Notes: generated from the sequence alone by a model not told the origin. A stretch of DNA of 64,000 bases from Castor canadensis (GCF_047511655.1 NC_133391.1:124690384-124754383), one strand, 5' to 3'; counted from the stretch's first letter, positions 1 to 19,490 are shown. Made by a program: numbers and translations.

Positions 1-335
1 ATAGTATTCTTTTTTTTTTTTAAAGTACTGGGGCTTGAACTCAGAGCCTCACACGTGTCTACCACTTGAGCCACGTTCCCAATCCTTTTGCTTTTAGTGT
101 TTTGTTCTTTTTCAGACAAAGTCTCATGATTTTGCATGGACTAGCTTCACACTGCAGTTTTCCTGTCTTTGCTTCCCAAGTCAGTGGGATTATAGGCACA
201 TACCACTAGCTTGTTTTTGAGACAGCATCTTGTTGACTTAACTTTTTGCCTTGCCTGTCCTTGAACTACAATCCTCCTGTCTCTACTTCCTGAGTAGCTG
301 GGATTACAAGAGTATGCTACTACACAGAGCCCTTG
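1..335 (-). mobile_element. Composite ID-B1-B1 SINE (inverted)
   Basis: From about 23 the reverse complement of an ID-type tRNA-Ala-like unit is seen (TACTGGGGCTTGAACTCAGA, CACTTGAGCC), followed by two B1/7SL-like units, each ending near 'AGTAGCTGGGATTACA' or a variant. A poly(T) at the left edge is the inverted A-tail. Confidence 0.75.
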
Positions 336-349
336 GGTGTAGCATTCTG

Positions 350-1142
350 TGTGTCAGTTTTGTCAAGTTGGTTAATCATCTTGTTCAGATATTTTGTATC
401 TTTAACAATTTTTTGTTTGGTGATTGTCAGATATGGAGATGCCAGTTATGATAATGAATTTTTTTATTTCCCCTTTTGTTTAATCCCTCTTGAGGCAGTG
501 TTACTAGGTGCATCCAAATATAGGATTTTATATCTTTCTGTTGAGTCAGCACTTTCCAAGGTATAAAAGTATACTTTTTTTAATCTGTGGGAGTACTTCT
601 AGTAGTATTTCTTGTCTTAAACTCTATCTTACATTGACATAGCCACATCAGTTTTCTTTTGGTTAGTGTTTGCATAATATATCCTTTACCATTTTTTCAA
701 CTTTTTGTGTCTTTATATTTAAAACTCATGTCTTGTAAACATATTACAGTTTGAGTTTTTGATGATCTCTTATTTAATGGGAGTATTTAGTCCATTTCCA
801 CATAAATGTGTCTATCCTTCCTTTATTACAATCTACCCCAGATTAGTCTTCTGTTATTTCCTGAACAACATATGAACCTTATAGTATATTAACTATAATT
901 AACTTCCTTTGTGTTATTATCATATATTTTAACCTTTATTTCTAATATGTCCTTTTATTAATATAATATGTACATATTTATCAATATTTTTCTACTTAAA
1001 CAGTCAGTTAAAAATTACTTTCATATTTATCATTTCCATGGCTCTCATTTCTATGTCTTATTCAGTTGAATTTACCTAGAATCATTTTGTCAGCCTGAGT
1101 AATTTTCTGTAGTATTTTTGATAATGCAGATTCAACAGCAAT
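350..1142 (-). mobile_element. Old L1 fragment, left part (interrupted by L1-A)
   Basis: Degenerate inverted L1 ORF2 endonuclease-region sequence (for example the 'TTAGGTGCAT' type and 'GTCCATTT' segments typical of inverted L1). It resumes after L1-A from 7589, so L1-A is nested in it. No open frame survives. Confidence 0.55.
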
Positions 1143-1171
1143 ACATTTTCTGTTTTTTAAAAAATATTCTT
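1143..1171. repeat. Left target-site duplication of L1-A
   Basis: 29 bases beginning ACATTTTCTG, repeated at 7560-7588 with a single A/G difference. Confidence 0.85.
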
Positions 1172-4100
1172 TTAAAAAAACTTTTAAAAATTTTATTATT
1201 CATTTAGTCATATATGCATACATTGTTTGGGTCACTTATCCCGTCTGCCCCCATTCTCCACAGTTCCAGGCAGGTCCTGTTCTGCCTTTATCACTAGTTT
1301 TGTTGAAGGAACAGATAAGCCTAATAAGGAAGACAAAGTGTTTTTGCTAGTTGAGTTGAGGACAGCTATTCAGAAATATTCCTAGTATTGCTTTCGTGTA
1401 CACGTGTTATGACCCATGTTGAGTCATCTCTAACTGATCTTTACATGGGTTACTGATCCCCTTCTCGTGATAACCTCTGTTGCTTTAAGGTTTCTGTATT
1501 AGCTCCTCTGGAGTGGGGACATCAAACGCTTTCATGTTTTGAGTTTTCTGCCTATTTCTATATCACCCATATGTGCTCTCCCCTTGTCATGTGGTCCCAG
1601 TCTAACCACATTGCTGCATTTGCCCCAGATCTAAAGTCCGCATATGAGGGAGAACATACAATTTTTGGTCTTCTGAGCTTGGCTGACCTCAGAATCTTCA
1701 GAATGATGTTCTCTAGTTCCATCCATTTACCTGCAAATGATAAGATTTCATTCTTCATGGCTGAGTAAAATTCCATTGTGTACAAGTACCACATTTCCTT
1801 GATCCATTCATCAATAGTGGGGCATCTTAGTTGTTTCCATAACTTGGCTATTGTGAATAGTGCCACAATAAACATGGGTGTGCAGGTGCCTCTGGAGGAA
1901 ACTGTTGCATTCCTTTGGGTATATCCCCAGGAGTGGGATTGCTGGATCATATAGCAGGTCTGTTTAGATTTTTAAGAAGCCTCCAAATTTTTTTCCAGAG
2001 TGGTTGCATCAGCTTACATTCACACCAGCAGTGGATTAGGGTTCCTTTTTCCCTACATCCTCTCCAGCACATGTTGTTAGTGGTGTTTTTGATGATGGCT
2101 ATTCTAACAGGGGTGAGGTGGAATCTTAGTGTGGTTTTGATTTGCATTTCCTTTATGGCTAGAGAGTGAGAGCATTTTTTCATGTGCTTTTTTGCCATTT
2201 GAATTTCTTGTGAGAAAGCTCTATTAAGTTCAGTTGCCCATTTTTTAATTGGTTCATTGATTTTAGGAGGGTTTAGTTTCCTAAGTTCCCTGTATATTCT
2301 GGTTATCAGTCCCTTGTTTGATGTATAGCTGTCAAATATTTGCTGCCACTCTGTAGGTGGTCTCTTCAGTTTAGAGACCATTTCTTTTGTTGTGCAGAAG
2401 CTTTTTAATTTTATGAAGTCCCATTTATTCATCTTTTCTCTTAGCTGCTGGGCTGCTGGGATTCTATTGAGGAAGTCTTTGCCTATACCTATTAGTTCCA
2501 GAGTGTTTCCTGCTCCTTCCTGTAGTAACTTCAGAGTTTCAGGTCTGATATTTAGGCCTTTGATCCATTTTGAGTTGATACTAGTACAGGGTGATAGATA
2601 TGAATCTAGTTTCAGTTTCTTGCAGATGGATAACCACTTTGTCCAGCAACATTTGTTGAAGAGGCTGTCTTTTCTCCATTGTATGTTTTTGGCACCTTTG
2701 TCAAAAAATGAGGTGGGTATAGTTGTGGGGATTTATATCTGGATCTTCTATTCTGTTCCACTGGTCTTCATGTCTGCTTTTATGCCAGTACCATGCTGTT
2801 TTTTATTGCTATGGCTTTGTAATATGGTTTGAAGTTGGGTATTGTGATACCTCCAGCATTGCTTTTTTTTCTGAGTATTGCCTTGGCTATTTGCAGTCTC
2901 TTGTGTTTCCAAAAGAACTTTAGAGTAGATTTTTCAATCTCCATGATGTAAGTCATTGGGATTTTAATGGGAATTGCGTTAAACATGTAGATTGCTTTCG
3001 GTAGTATAGCCATTTTTACTATGTTGATTCTACCGATCCATGAGCATGGGAGATCTTTCCATCTTCAGTAGTCTTCCTTAATCTCTTTCCTCAGGAGTTT
3101 GTACTTCTCCTTGTAGAGTTCATTCACATCTTTTGTTAAATTTACTTCTAGGTATTTGATTTTTTTTTGTGGCTATTGTGAATGGAATTGTTTCCATGTA
3201 TTCCTTCTCAGTTTGTTCATTGTTGGTGTGTAGAAAAGCTAATGATTTTTGTAGGTCGATTTTGTATCTTGCCACCTTAATGTAGCTGTTTATGGTGTCT
3301 TAAGAATTTTTGGGTAGAGTTTTTTGGGTCTTTAAGGTATAGGATCATGTCATCTGCAAATAAGGTATTTTGACAGTTTCTTTACCTATTTGTATTCCTT
3401 TTATTTCTTTTTCTTGCCTAATTGCTCTGGCTAGAAATTCCAGTACTATGTTGAATAGGAGTGGGGATAGTGGGCACCCTTGTCTTGTTCCTGATTTTAG
3501 GGGGAATGCTTTCAGTTTTGCACTGTTAAGTATGATGTTGGCTGTAGGTTTGTCATAAATAGCCTTTACAGTGTTGAGGTACATTCCTTCTATTCCTAGT
3601 ATTCTTAGAGCTTTTATCATGAAGTGGTGTTGGATCTTTTTGAAGACTTTCTCTGCATCTATTGAGATGATCGGGTAGTTTTTGTCTTTGCTTCTATTGA
3701 TGTGCTGTGTTACATTTATAGATTTGCATATGTTGAACCACACCTGCATACCTGGGATGAAGCCGACTTGGTCATGGTTTATAATCTTTCTGATGTATTG
3801 TTGGATTTGGTTTGCCATTATTTTATTAAGGATTTTTGCATCAATATTCATTACAGAAATTGGCCTATAATTCTCCTTTTTGGAGGTGTCTTTGTCTGGT
3901 TTTTGGATGAGAGTAATAGTGGCTTCATAGAATGAGTTAGGCAGTGTTCCTTCCCTTTCAATTTCGTGGTTCAGTTTAAGGAGAGTTGGTATTAGTTTTT
4001 CCTTAAATGTCTGATAGAATTCAGCAGTGAATCCATCAGGTCCTGGACTTTTCTTTTTTGGGGAGATTCTTGATTGCTGCTTCAATTTCTTTTTGTGTTA

Positions 4101-7100
4101 TAGATCTATTCAGGTGATTAATATCTTCTTGGTTCAGTTTTGGGTGGTTGTAAGTTTCTAGAAATCTGTCCATTTCTTCAAGATTTTCAGATTTATTAGA
4201 GTATAGGCTCTCAAAGGAGTCTCTGATGATTTCCTCGATTTCTTTGGTGTTTGTTGTTATCTCCCCTTTTGCATTTCTGATTTTACTGATTTGGGTTTTT
4301 TTCCCCTCATTTTAGTCAGGTTTGCCAGGGTTCTGTCAATCTTATTATTTTTTGAAAGAACCAGCTTTTTGTTTCATCAATTCTTTGTATGGTTGTTTGG
4401 TTTCTATTTCATTCATTTCAGCCCTTATTTTAATTATTTCTTTCCTTCTGCTTGTTTTGGGATTTACTTATTCTTGTTTTTCTAGGAGTTTGAGCTGTAG
4501 TTTTAGGTCATTGATTTGAGATCTTTCTGTCCTTTTAATGTATGCACTCTTGGCTATAAACTTTCCTCTTAGGACTGCCTTTGCTGTGTCCCATAGGTTC
4601 TGGTAGGTCGTGTTTTCATTTTCGTTAACTCCCAGGAACCTTTTAATTTTCTCTTTTATTTCATTGATGACCTATTTGTCATTGAGCAATGTGTTGTTCA
4701 GCTTCCAATTGTTTGCATGTTTTTTTCTGCTGTTTTTGTTGTTGATTTCTAGTTTTAATGCATTGTGGTCAGATAGAATGCATGGGATTATGTCTATTTT
4801 CTTATATTTGTTGAGGCTTGCTTTTTGCTGTATAATATCAATTTTTGAGAGGGTTCCATGGGCTGCTGAGAAGAATGTGTATTGTGTATAAGTTCTATGA
4901 AATATTCTGTAGACATCAGCTAGGTCCATTTGATCTATGGTGTGATTTAGTTCTAGGATTTCTTTATTGACATCTTTTGTTTGGATGACCTATCTATTGG
5001 TGATAGGGGAGTATTAAGGTCTTGCACTATCACTGTGTTGGAGTTTATGTATGTTTTTAGGTCCTTCAGAGTATGTTTGATGAAATTGGGTGCATTGACA
5101 TTGGGTGCATATAGGTTGATAATTGTTATTTCCTTTTGGTATATTTCCCCTTTTATTAGTATGGAGTGTCCTTCTTTATCTCATTTGATCAATGTAGGTT
5201 TGAAGTCTACTTTGTTCAAGATGAGTTTTGCTACTCCTACCTGTTTTCGGGGACTATTGGCTTGGTAAATCTTCTTCCAGCCTTTCACTTTCAGCCAGTG
5301 CTTATTTCAATGAGGCAGGTCTCCTGTAGTCAGCAGATTGTTGGATTTTCCTTTTTAATCCAGTTTGCCAGTCAGTGTCTTTTGATGGGGAAATTTAGTC
5401 TATTAACATTCAGTGTTATTATTGATAAGTATATGGTGATCCCTGTCATGTAATTGTCTTTGTTGATTAAGAGTTTGATTATGTGTAGCTGAATCAACAT
5501 TGCTCTGTACTTTCTTGCCTTTTCTTCTCCTGTGGTTTGGTATTGCCTGCCCTTTTATGGTTTCATTTGCTTTCATTATTTGTGTGCAGAATTCCTTGGA
5601 GAATCTTTTTTTAGTGGTGGCTTGGTGGTCATATTTGTTTTAATTTCTGCTTATCATGGAAGACTTTTATTGTTCCATCTATTTTGAATAATAGTTTTTC
5701 TGGGTAAAGTATGCTATGATTAAAGTTATTTTCATTCAGTGCTTGGAAGATCTCACCCCATGCTCTTTTTGCTTTTAATGTTTCTGTTGAGAAGTCTGCT
5801 GTGATTTTGATGGGTTTACCTTTGTATGTTATTTGTTTTTTCTCTCTTACAGCCTTCAATATTCTTTCTCTAGTCTCTGTATTTGTTGTTTTAATGATGA
5901 TATATCATGGGGTAGCTCTATTTTGGTCAGGTCTGTTCGGTGTTCTGGAGGCTTCCTATACCTGAATGGGCATAGTTTTCTCTAGATTTGGGAAATTTTC
6001 TGTTATTTTGTTGAATATATTATGCATTCTTTTTGCTTGCACCTCTTCTCCTTCTTCAATGCCCATGACTCTCAGGTTTGGTCTTTTGATGGAGTCTGTG
6101 AGTTCTTGCATTTTCTTTTCACAGGTCTTGAGTTGTTTAACTAATAGTTCTTCAGTTTTTCCTTTAATTGCCATTTCATCTTCAAGTTCTGAGATTCTAT
6201 CTTCTGTTTGTTCTATTCTGGTGGAATGGACTTTCATTTTGTTTTGTATTTCTGTTTCATTCTTTTTTCTGAGGTTTTCCATATTATGGGTTACTTCTTC
6301 TTTAATATTGTCAATTTTTGCCGTTAATTCATTTATCTCTCTACTATGGTGATCTTTGTTTCAGTTTGGTGTTTGTTTAGGGCTCCTATGATTTCATTAT
6401 TTGTTTCTGTGTTTCCTCATATTCTTGAGTTTTGTTGTCTTGGACTTTCTTGAGTGCCTCCTATACATTTTGGTTGACCATGTCTAGTAGCATCTCTATG
6501 AAATTATCATTAATTACTTGTAGAATTTCTTCTTTCAGAGTGTTCTTGTGGTCTTTGTTGGGTTTGTTGGTATAGTTTATCTTTGTTTTGTTGGAGTCTG
6601 GGTCTGGGTATCATTTTTTCTTCATTTTGCTCTAAATCCTGTAGTACTTTATTTTTGAGGAGGAGAATGGTTTCCATCCCTTTTTCTTCTTCCCATATTT
6701 CCACTAGGTACATTTTCTGTCCCTGGACTATGTGTAATTTGGTATTAGCTGGGTTACAATATTAATAGTAACAAAACCAAGAAAGAAGGATAAAAAAGAG
6801 AACGAGAAGGAAAGATAAAAGGAAGAGAGGAGAGGGAAAAAAAAAGAAAGAAAAAAAATGGGAGAGATGATGGGTGATCAAACAGAAAGCAGTTTGCCAA
6901 ACCCTTAAAGAAGGGAGAGAAAGAAAAAAGAAATCATGAGTTCTGGAACAGTAGGATTGCAGGCTTAGTTTTTTTTAGTTCTTTCGTGTCCAGTCCAGTC
7001 TATGTGTGTCTCTTAGGCATGCTTGGAGCCCTCAAGTGGTGGCCTGAGCAGAAGCCTGGTGGAGCAGTTATCTGGGAAGCCTGTAGAGCTGGGGCTGGCT

Positions 7101-7559
7101 GTGCCTGAGGGATGGGGTTCCTGGCAAGCTGGTGGGTGTGGCTGTCTCATGCCAGGCTAGTGCCTGTCCCAGTTGGGCGGGGCGCCAGTCATTCCACATG
7201 GAGCTGGAGCCTGGCAGGGCCTGATGGGTGGGGGAAGTCTGAGGGGTGGGGTTCTGGTTGTCCCACACATAGCTGGGGCTCAGCAGGGCTTGGTGTAGGC
7301 CGAGGGGCAGAGATCCTGGCAGAAAGGAGCAGTGGTTCTGCAGACCTACGGGACAGGGATTTGGCAGGCCAGCTGTTCTTTTATTAGATCATGGCATGAA
7401 GAAGCCTTCCACAATCTAAGTGTTTAAAGTGCTGTGTTTTTGGCTCTCCCTGGTGCTTTACCTCAGTCAGGTCTGTCTCCAGCTTCTCAGCAGGGTCTCA
7501 GGGTCAGAAGCTCACAAGGTCTGCAGCTCTGTCTCCGTCGCCATCTGGGATCAGGAAAA
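1172..7559 (-). mobile_element. L1-A: near full-length LINE-1, inactive
   Basis: The 3' end is at the left (poly-T and the inverted 3' UTR near 1190-1300) and the 5' end at the right (ending near CGCCATCTGGGATC). It is flanked by a 29-bp target-site duplication (1143-1171 and 7560-7588) with one mismatch. The complement encodes ORF2 pieces (cysteine-rich C-terminus 1558-2432, reverse transcriptase 3345-4085, endonuclease 4672-5200) and ORF1 coiled coil plus RRM (5629-6282). Many frameshifts and stops break both ORFs; the RT FADD motif sits in a different frame from the rest of the RT block. Its GC-rich 5' UTR (about 6990-7555) is not similar to those of L1-B and L1-C. Confidence 0.9.
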
Positions 7560-7588
7560 ACATTTTCTGTTTTTTAAAAAGTATTCTT
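7560..7588. repeat. Right target-site duplication of L1-A
   Basis: Matches 1143-1171 with one difference; directly follows the L1 5' end. Confidence 0.85.
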
Positions 7589-8700
7589 AATTTCTTTTCA
7601 TCTTTGAATAATTTGCTGAGCACAAAACTTTACATTAGAAGGTTCTTTTAGCCAGTGATTTGTCTAATGTATTCTATATTCCAAAGTTTATGTTGCAGTG
7701 TCAGCTGTCAATGATGTTTCCTGCCACCACTATCCTCACCCCACCATTCTGCCACCCCTGGTGCCTGTAAATTATTTACCTTTTTGTTTTGTTTTGTTTT
7801 AGTCAAGCAGGTGGACTATAATGTGTTGAAAAAGTTTTTCTTTGTATTTCTCCTTCCCGTGGTTCACTGAGATTCTTGAATATGTGGGTAGATGTTTTCT
7901 GGGGGAATTGTTGAGCATATCTCTTTACATATAGTTTCTTTTCTTTTTTTTGTAATTCAGAGCCTCATCCTTGCTAGGCATGCACTCTACCACCTGAGAT
8001 GCACCCTTGGCCCTTTTTGCTGTAGTTATTTTTCAGCTAGGGTCTCATGCTTTTTGCCTGGGCTGGACTTGAGCTCTAATCGTCTTACCTCTGTCTCCTA
8101 CATAGCTGGAATTACAGGTGTAAACCACCACATCTGGCTTATTTTTTGAGATGGGGGGGGTCTCTAACTTTTATTTTGCCTGGGCTGACCTTGAGCTGTG
8201 ATGTGATCCTCTTATATCCACTTCCAAAGGAGCTAGGATTACAGAAGTGAACCATTGTAACCCAGCCTTCTACATACTGTTTCTGACATATTTTCTTTTT
8301 ATTCCCCTCTTAAGATTCTAATTTCTTGTATGTTGTGTTTGACTTCTGTTGTTTTACTTTTCCCACATCTTTTATGCTTTTTTTTCCCGTTCTTTTTTCT
8401 CTTTGCTTCAGTATGAGTAGGTTGAGTATAAATAAAAACAAATAAAATGAATATTTTGCTATTTGGTTTTCTGTTGAAAATTCCAACTCTTTATTGCATC
8501 TGGGTTCTTTAACATTTTAGCAGCTTATTTTAAAGCCTTTTTTGAAAACCCCAACATGTGGATTATCTCTGGGTCTCCTTATTTTTTTAACCTTGGTTAT
8601 TAAATTTTTGTTTCTTTTCACATGTCTATTACATTTTTATTTTATACCAGGTATATATATAAAGGAAGTATAGAAGCTCTAGATGTTGCTTTTTTCAAGA
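7589..8700 (-). mobile_element. Old L1 fragment, right part, containing a SINE
   Basis: Continues the old L1 that starts at 350, with inverted sequence typical of the ORF1/ORF2 boundary region ('TTCTTGAATATGTGGGTAGA'). An ID-B1-B1 SINE interrupts it at about 7940-8265. The right edge is uncertain. Confidence 0.45.
7940..8265 (-). mobile_element. Composite ID-B1-B1 SINE (inverted)
   Basis: ID unit (CAGAGCCTCATCCTTGCTAG), then two B1-like units, the first ending at GCTGGAATTACAGGTGTAAA and the second at AGCTAGGATTACAGAAGTGA. Confidence 0.8.
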
Positions 8701-9575
8701 AATGGATTCTCTTTTTATACTGCAGATAAGATGAAGGGCTGATCAGTTAATCCCATTATCTGAGTCAGTTTCAATTGCAATTTCAACAAAATTCATTCTG
8801 CCTTCCTCATTCTTCAGTCTTTTTATTTTTTGGATTTTTTGAAGTTTGAGAACCTGCTGGGCCTTTTCACTTAATAGCCTAGAAACATTGGGAGATTGAG
8901 TTTGTTCTTTGGAACATAGCTCTTGTCCTTCTACCCTATAATGCTTACAGATTAGGCAGACATCATTCCTCTAGTAGAATTTAGTTTCCTGTCTACCATG
9001 GACTACATTCTTATAGAAGTTTCCTACCCTTCCAGATAGTTCTAGAATGTAGCAAACATATTGTGATAAATTAGGATCACATTTAGGATTCCTGAAGTTT
9101 CCAAATTGTTATACTAGCTCTGTATAATCACCAAAAACATTCCTGGTTTCTTTTTACCTTAGGAAAGTCCCTCTCTTTAGACCAAGCTCAATCTTCTACT
9201 GTCATCCATTCATAATTAACAAATATCCTGAGAGAAGAATGCAACCAATGGTGGATTCTTACCTCAGAAAGGTTTTCTACTTTCTGGATTTCAAGGTTAT
9301 TTAATTTTTTTAACTTAGTCCTTTGATGTCTTAAACTTAGCTTTGTTTTTGTTTATTGAAGTGAGTATGGAATCTGCCACAGTCTTCCTGAGACCAGAAA
9401 TCTCACTTAATGTCTGACTAAATTTTTAAATCTTAAATTTAGGTAGTATTCCTTATAATTTTGAAGCATAATACTTGCTACTCACTTAATATTTGGTTAT
9501 TTATCTGTGATTTTGAAATTATATAAAATTGCAGTTGAGAGCATGTGACTAAATATATTTTGTAGCAGAGGAATA
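8701..9575. other. Non-coding stretch, nothing recognised
   Basis: AT-rich sequence on both strands with no convincing exon, RNA gene or repeat family that I can name. I looked here for the missing 5' exon of the metallophosphatase and did not find it. Confidence 0.4.
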
Positions 9576-9960
9576 TACAGTAGTCTCTGCTTCTCATGGT
9601 TTAACTTTCCACTTCAGTTACCCACTGCCATCTGTGGTCTGAAAATATTAAATGGAATATTCCAGAGATAAATGATTAATATTTTTAATTGTGTGCCAGT
9701 CTGTGTAGTGTGAAGAAACCTTGTACTGTCCAGCTTTACCACACCCAAAAGACAAATCATCCCTTTGTGTATTGCATCGGTGGTGTATATGCCACCTATG
9801 CATTAGTCATTTAGTCGCCACCTTAGTTATCAAGTCATCTGTTGTGGTATTGCAGTGCTTACAGTCAATGAACCTTTATTTTATTAAGAATCAGTAAGTG
9901 TAATAGTAATGATGCTGGCAGTTATGATATGCTATAGAGATTTCACCAAGTTAGCAGCCC
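9576..9960 (+). mobile_element. Tigger-type (pogo/Tc1-mariner) DNA transposon fragment
   Basis: Begins with the CAGTAGTCTCTGCTTCTCAT-type end, followed by CTGAAAATATTAAATGGAA and CATCCCTTTGTGT, then a degenerate start of the transposase region (AGTAATGATGCTGGCAGTTA). This is the known 5' part of Tigger elements; it is heavily mutated and has no open frame. Sequence to about 10700 may be further decay of the same element. Confidence 0.7.
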
Positions 9961-11248
9961 TTAAACTGAGTCTTAGTGAAGAAGTAAGTTTCCCAGATTG
10001 GTTGGGAAAGGGTAAGGTATTCTAGTTTTGAAGGAAAATGCACATGAAATAAAAGTTTAAGAGCTTGTTCAAGTCCTTGTGATTAGAGTGCATTTTGAAA
10101 GAGAAGATAAAACTGGAAAGTCATGTAGGAACTAGGTAAATCTTTAAAAGGTCTTACCTCTTCTTGGCAAATATGATCACACAATGAGTTGCTGAAGTAG
10201 ACTGGAGATGGTTATTGAAGTAGACCCTCTCCAGGGTGTTAAAAGTCACCAAAAATCGTTCAGAATATTGAGTAAAGGGAAGAATTGAGTAAGCCAGGTG
10301 AATGTGGTTTTCATCAAGAAAAGCAGCATATCAGAATCGTGCATAGATTTTTCAAAATCTACAGGTCAGTTCTTGATGTAAGGGTTACATCAAGGGTTAT
10401 TTGATATACATCAGAAGTCACTGGCATGGAGAGTGGTACATTCATATATTCTGAGTCTTAAAAAGGAAGTCTAGCCAGTCGGATATCAGCATTGGAGGAT
10501 GCCTGTGTCTTTTGTGCTCTCCCCACTCCTTATTCTGATCATTGTGTGGAATCAAGAGACCGGGTAGTGATCACTAGAGAGGATTAGCATAGTAAATGCT
10601 TTCCTCAGTGGAAGTTAAGGTTTCAGTGAAAAGCAATGGGGAGGCAGTAGGATGAGGGAAGTATTTGGTAATGAGGAGTAGAAGATTTGCTTACCATTGG
10701 AACATTAGATTATAAAGCTGTAAAGAGGCATTATCTTACAACAAACTTGATGCAATAAATTTAATTTTAAAAACTTCATTAGATGTCAGACAAATCTGCT
10801 TGCTTCTAGCCTTCGGGATATAATTGATATTTAAGGATTTTTGTTTTGTAGTATAGTTTGAGTTTTCTTATATGTTTTAAAGTGTTTTCTTTAAAGCAAT
10901 TTCACATTATAATTTTTGTGTTTTTTCAACATTTTTATTAATGCATATTAATTGTGTAATGTGGGGCATTTCATTGTGATATGCGGGTATCTTTTGTGGT
11001 ATAACACATTTCATATTTAAATGGAAAATATGATTTAAGAATATTTTTATCTTATTCTTTTAGAGTTTAAATTGCTAAAAGAAGAGGTATATTGGTTATA
11101 GAAATTATCTTATAAAAACACTTTTGTATGTTTTTTACACTTTAGTTGCTATTCTAATTTTAAGGAAAAATTTTTATATTGCTGTTTAACGTGTTTTTTG
11201 TGTATTGGATAAAGGCATAAAATTATAGCATATAACATTATTTTTTAG

Positions 11249-11400
11249 ATTTGCAACAGCTGTGAAAAAGTTCAGTTTCCTGAATCCACTCTTGATTTTT
11301 AGTGGCAATTGCTTAAATCCCTCAGTTTTAAGTACAATAACAAAAGGAAAGCATATGATTCCTATATTAAATGAATTGGGAGTACATTTTGCAGTATTTG
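11249..11400 (+). CDS. Metallophosphatase exon with the SG(D/N) motif (first visible exon)
   Basis: The acceptor is TATTTTTTAG at the left and the donor a perfect GTAAGT at 11401. The first base completes an Arg codon from the missing upstream exon; the exon then reads FATAVKKF, LLIFSGN, LNPSVLST, TKGKHMIP and GVHFAVF, leaving one G that pairs with GA of the exon at 39016 to give the Gly of GNHE. In this family the residue after SG is Asp, a bridging metal ligand; here codon 11307-11309 is AAT (Asn). No methionine-started open frame marks this exon; it was recognised by motif and by the exact phase match. Confidence 0.88.
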
Positions 11401-11614
11401 GTAAGTATTTGTAAGCAATCCTTTTTACTTTGTTCTGAAGTTCATAAAGTAATGTACATACCATGTAACTTAATATAAGAGTATATAATACTGTTCATTC
11501 AGGCACTGAGAACTAGTCATCATGATTGTCTGATGACTTTAAAAATTCATAACCAAATGTGGTTTGACTTTATGTGGTAAGATTTTTAACTGTGCCTATA
11601 CAAAAGTGAGAAGT

Positions 11615-11865
11615 GTTGCTAGAGTAATTAAGACCAGGGGATTTGGAGTTAGCCTGATGTGGTTTTAAATTCAGATTCCACCATCTTCTAGTTAAGTGAT
11701 TTTAAAAAAGTGACTAATCTCTTGAAGCCTCAGTTTTATAAGATGTAAAAATTAGGAAGACAGTAATACTTACCCTCATAGAATATTTGTGAAGATAAAG
11801 AAGGTAATATTTATAATGTGACTGGTGTAATGCCAACCACATAGTAAGCCATTAATATAGTTCAG
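11615..11865 (+). mobile_element. MIR SINE
   Basis: Core features of MIR are visible: 'TTGGAGTTAGCCTGATGTGG', the 'CTCTTGAAGCCTCAGTTT' segment and the 'CATAGAATATTTGTGAAGAT' segment ending near CACATAGTAAGCCATTAAT. Confidence 0.75.
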
Positions 11866-12220
11866 TTATTTTTCTTAAAACTAACAGGTAACAGACAAAG
11901 AAAAGAAAGGATATTTGAACTGTTGGTGAAAGGTATTGGATTTTGATGAGAAGATAATAGTTTGAGAATTGTTTGCTTATGTTGAGGAGATAGTTGAGGA
12001 AATTTAGATAGAACTGGGCTTCACAAGGGATTTAACTCTAGCTCTAACCACCATCCCATTTTAGGGATATGTAGTGGTTATATTTGAATGCTATAAAATA
12101 TTTTTGTGAGCTTTTTAAGATTTTATACAATGAGCCAATGAGATCATTGATTCCCATTCTCTATTTTTCCCTGTTGGTTCATCATGCTGTAATGTTTTTA
12201 TTTTTAAATGAAAACTTAAT

Positions 12221-12353
12221 GCCGGGTATTGAGGGGGTGGGAGGAGAGGGAGGGATCAGACTGGGTGGTAAGGGAGGGGGTACAGGCAGGGGGGAGAAAT
12301 GATCCAAGCATTGTATGCACATATGAATAATAAAACAATATAAATAAATAAAT
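12221..12353 (+). mobile_element. Extremely 5'-truncated L1 (3' UTR tail only)
   Basis: About 130 bp of L1 3' UTR (G-rich block, GGGGAGAAATGATCCAAGCA, TTGTATGCACATATGAATAA and an A-rich tail) flanked by a 15-bp target-site duplication, AAATGAAAACTTAAT, at 12206-12220 and 12354-12368. It is the complement of the left ends of L1-A to L1-D and so defines the + orientation 3' end. Confidence 0.85.
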
Positions 12354-12570
12354 AAATGAAAACTTAATTTATTGTGAACATTTTCCTATGTTGTAGAACA
12401 GTCTTTTATTATGATAATAGAAACAACAAAGCTTATCATTCTAATGACCTTTAAATGTACATTTCAATATCCTTAAGCACACTCACATTAGTGTGCATGG
12501 AATAACTTACTTTTTTTTATAACATTGATGGTTGGATAGTATTCCCTTCAATGGATGCTATTTTATTATT

Positions 12571-12583
12571 TAATAAATTTACT
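12571..12583. repeat. Left target-site duplication of L1-B
   Basis: TAATAAATTTACT, repeated exactly at 19478-19490 around the 6.9-kb L1-B. Confidence 0.75.
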
Positions 12584-19477
<6,894 letters not shown>

Positions 19478-19490
19478 TAATAAATTTACT
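19478..19490. repeat. Right target-site duplication of L1-B
   Basis: Exact copy of 12571-12583. Confidence 0.75.

Noticed and set aside
7068..7387. Open frames on both strands in a GC-rich block
   Set aside because: This is the L1-A 5' UTR; there is no independent coding signal.
11186..11464. 92-codon - strand open frame over the first visible exon
   Set aside because: It is the shadow of the + strand exon, which has correct splice sites and conserved motifs.
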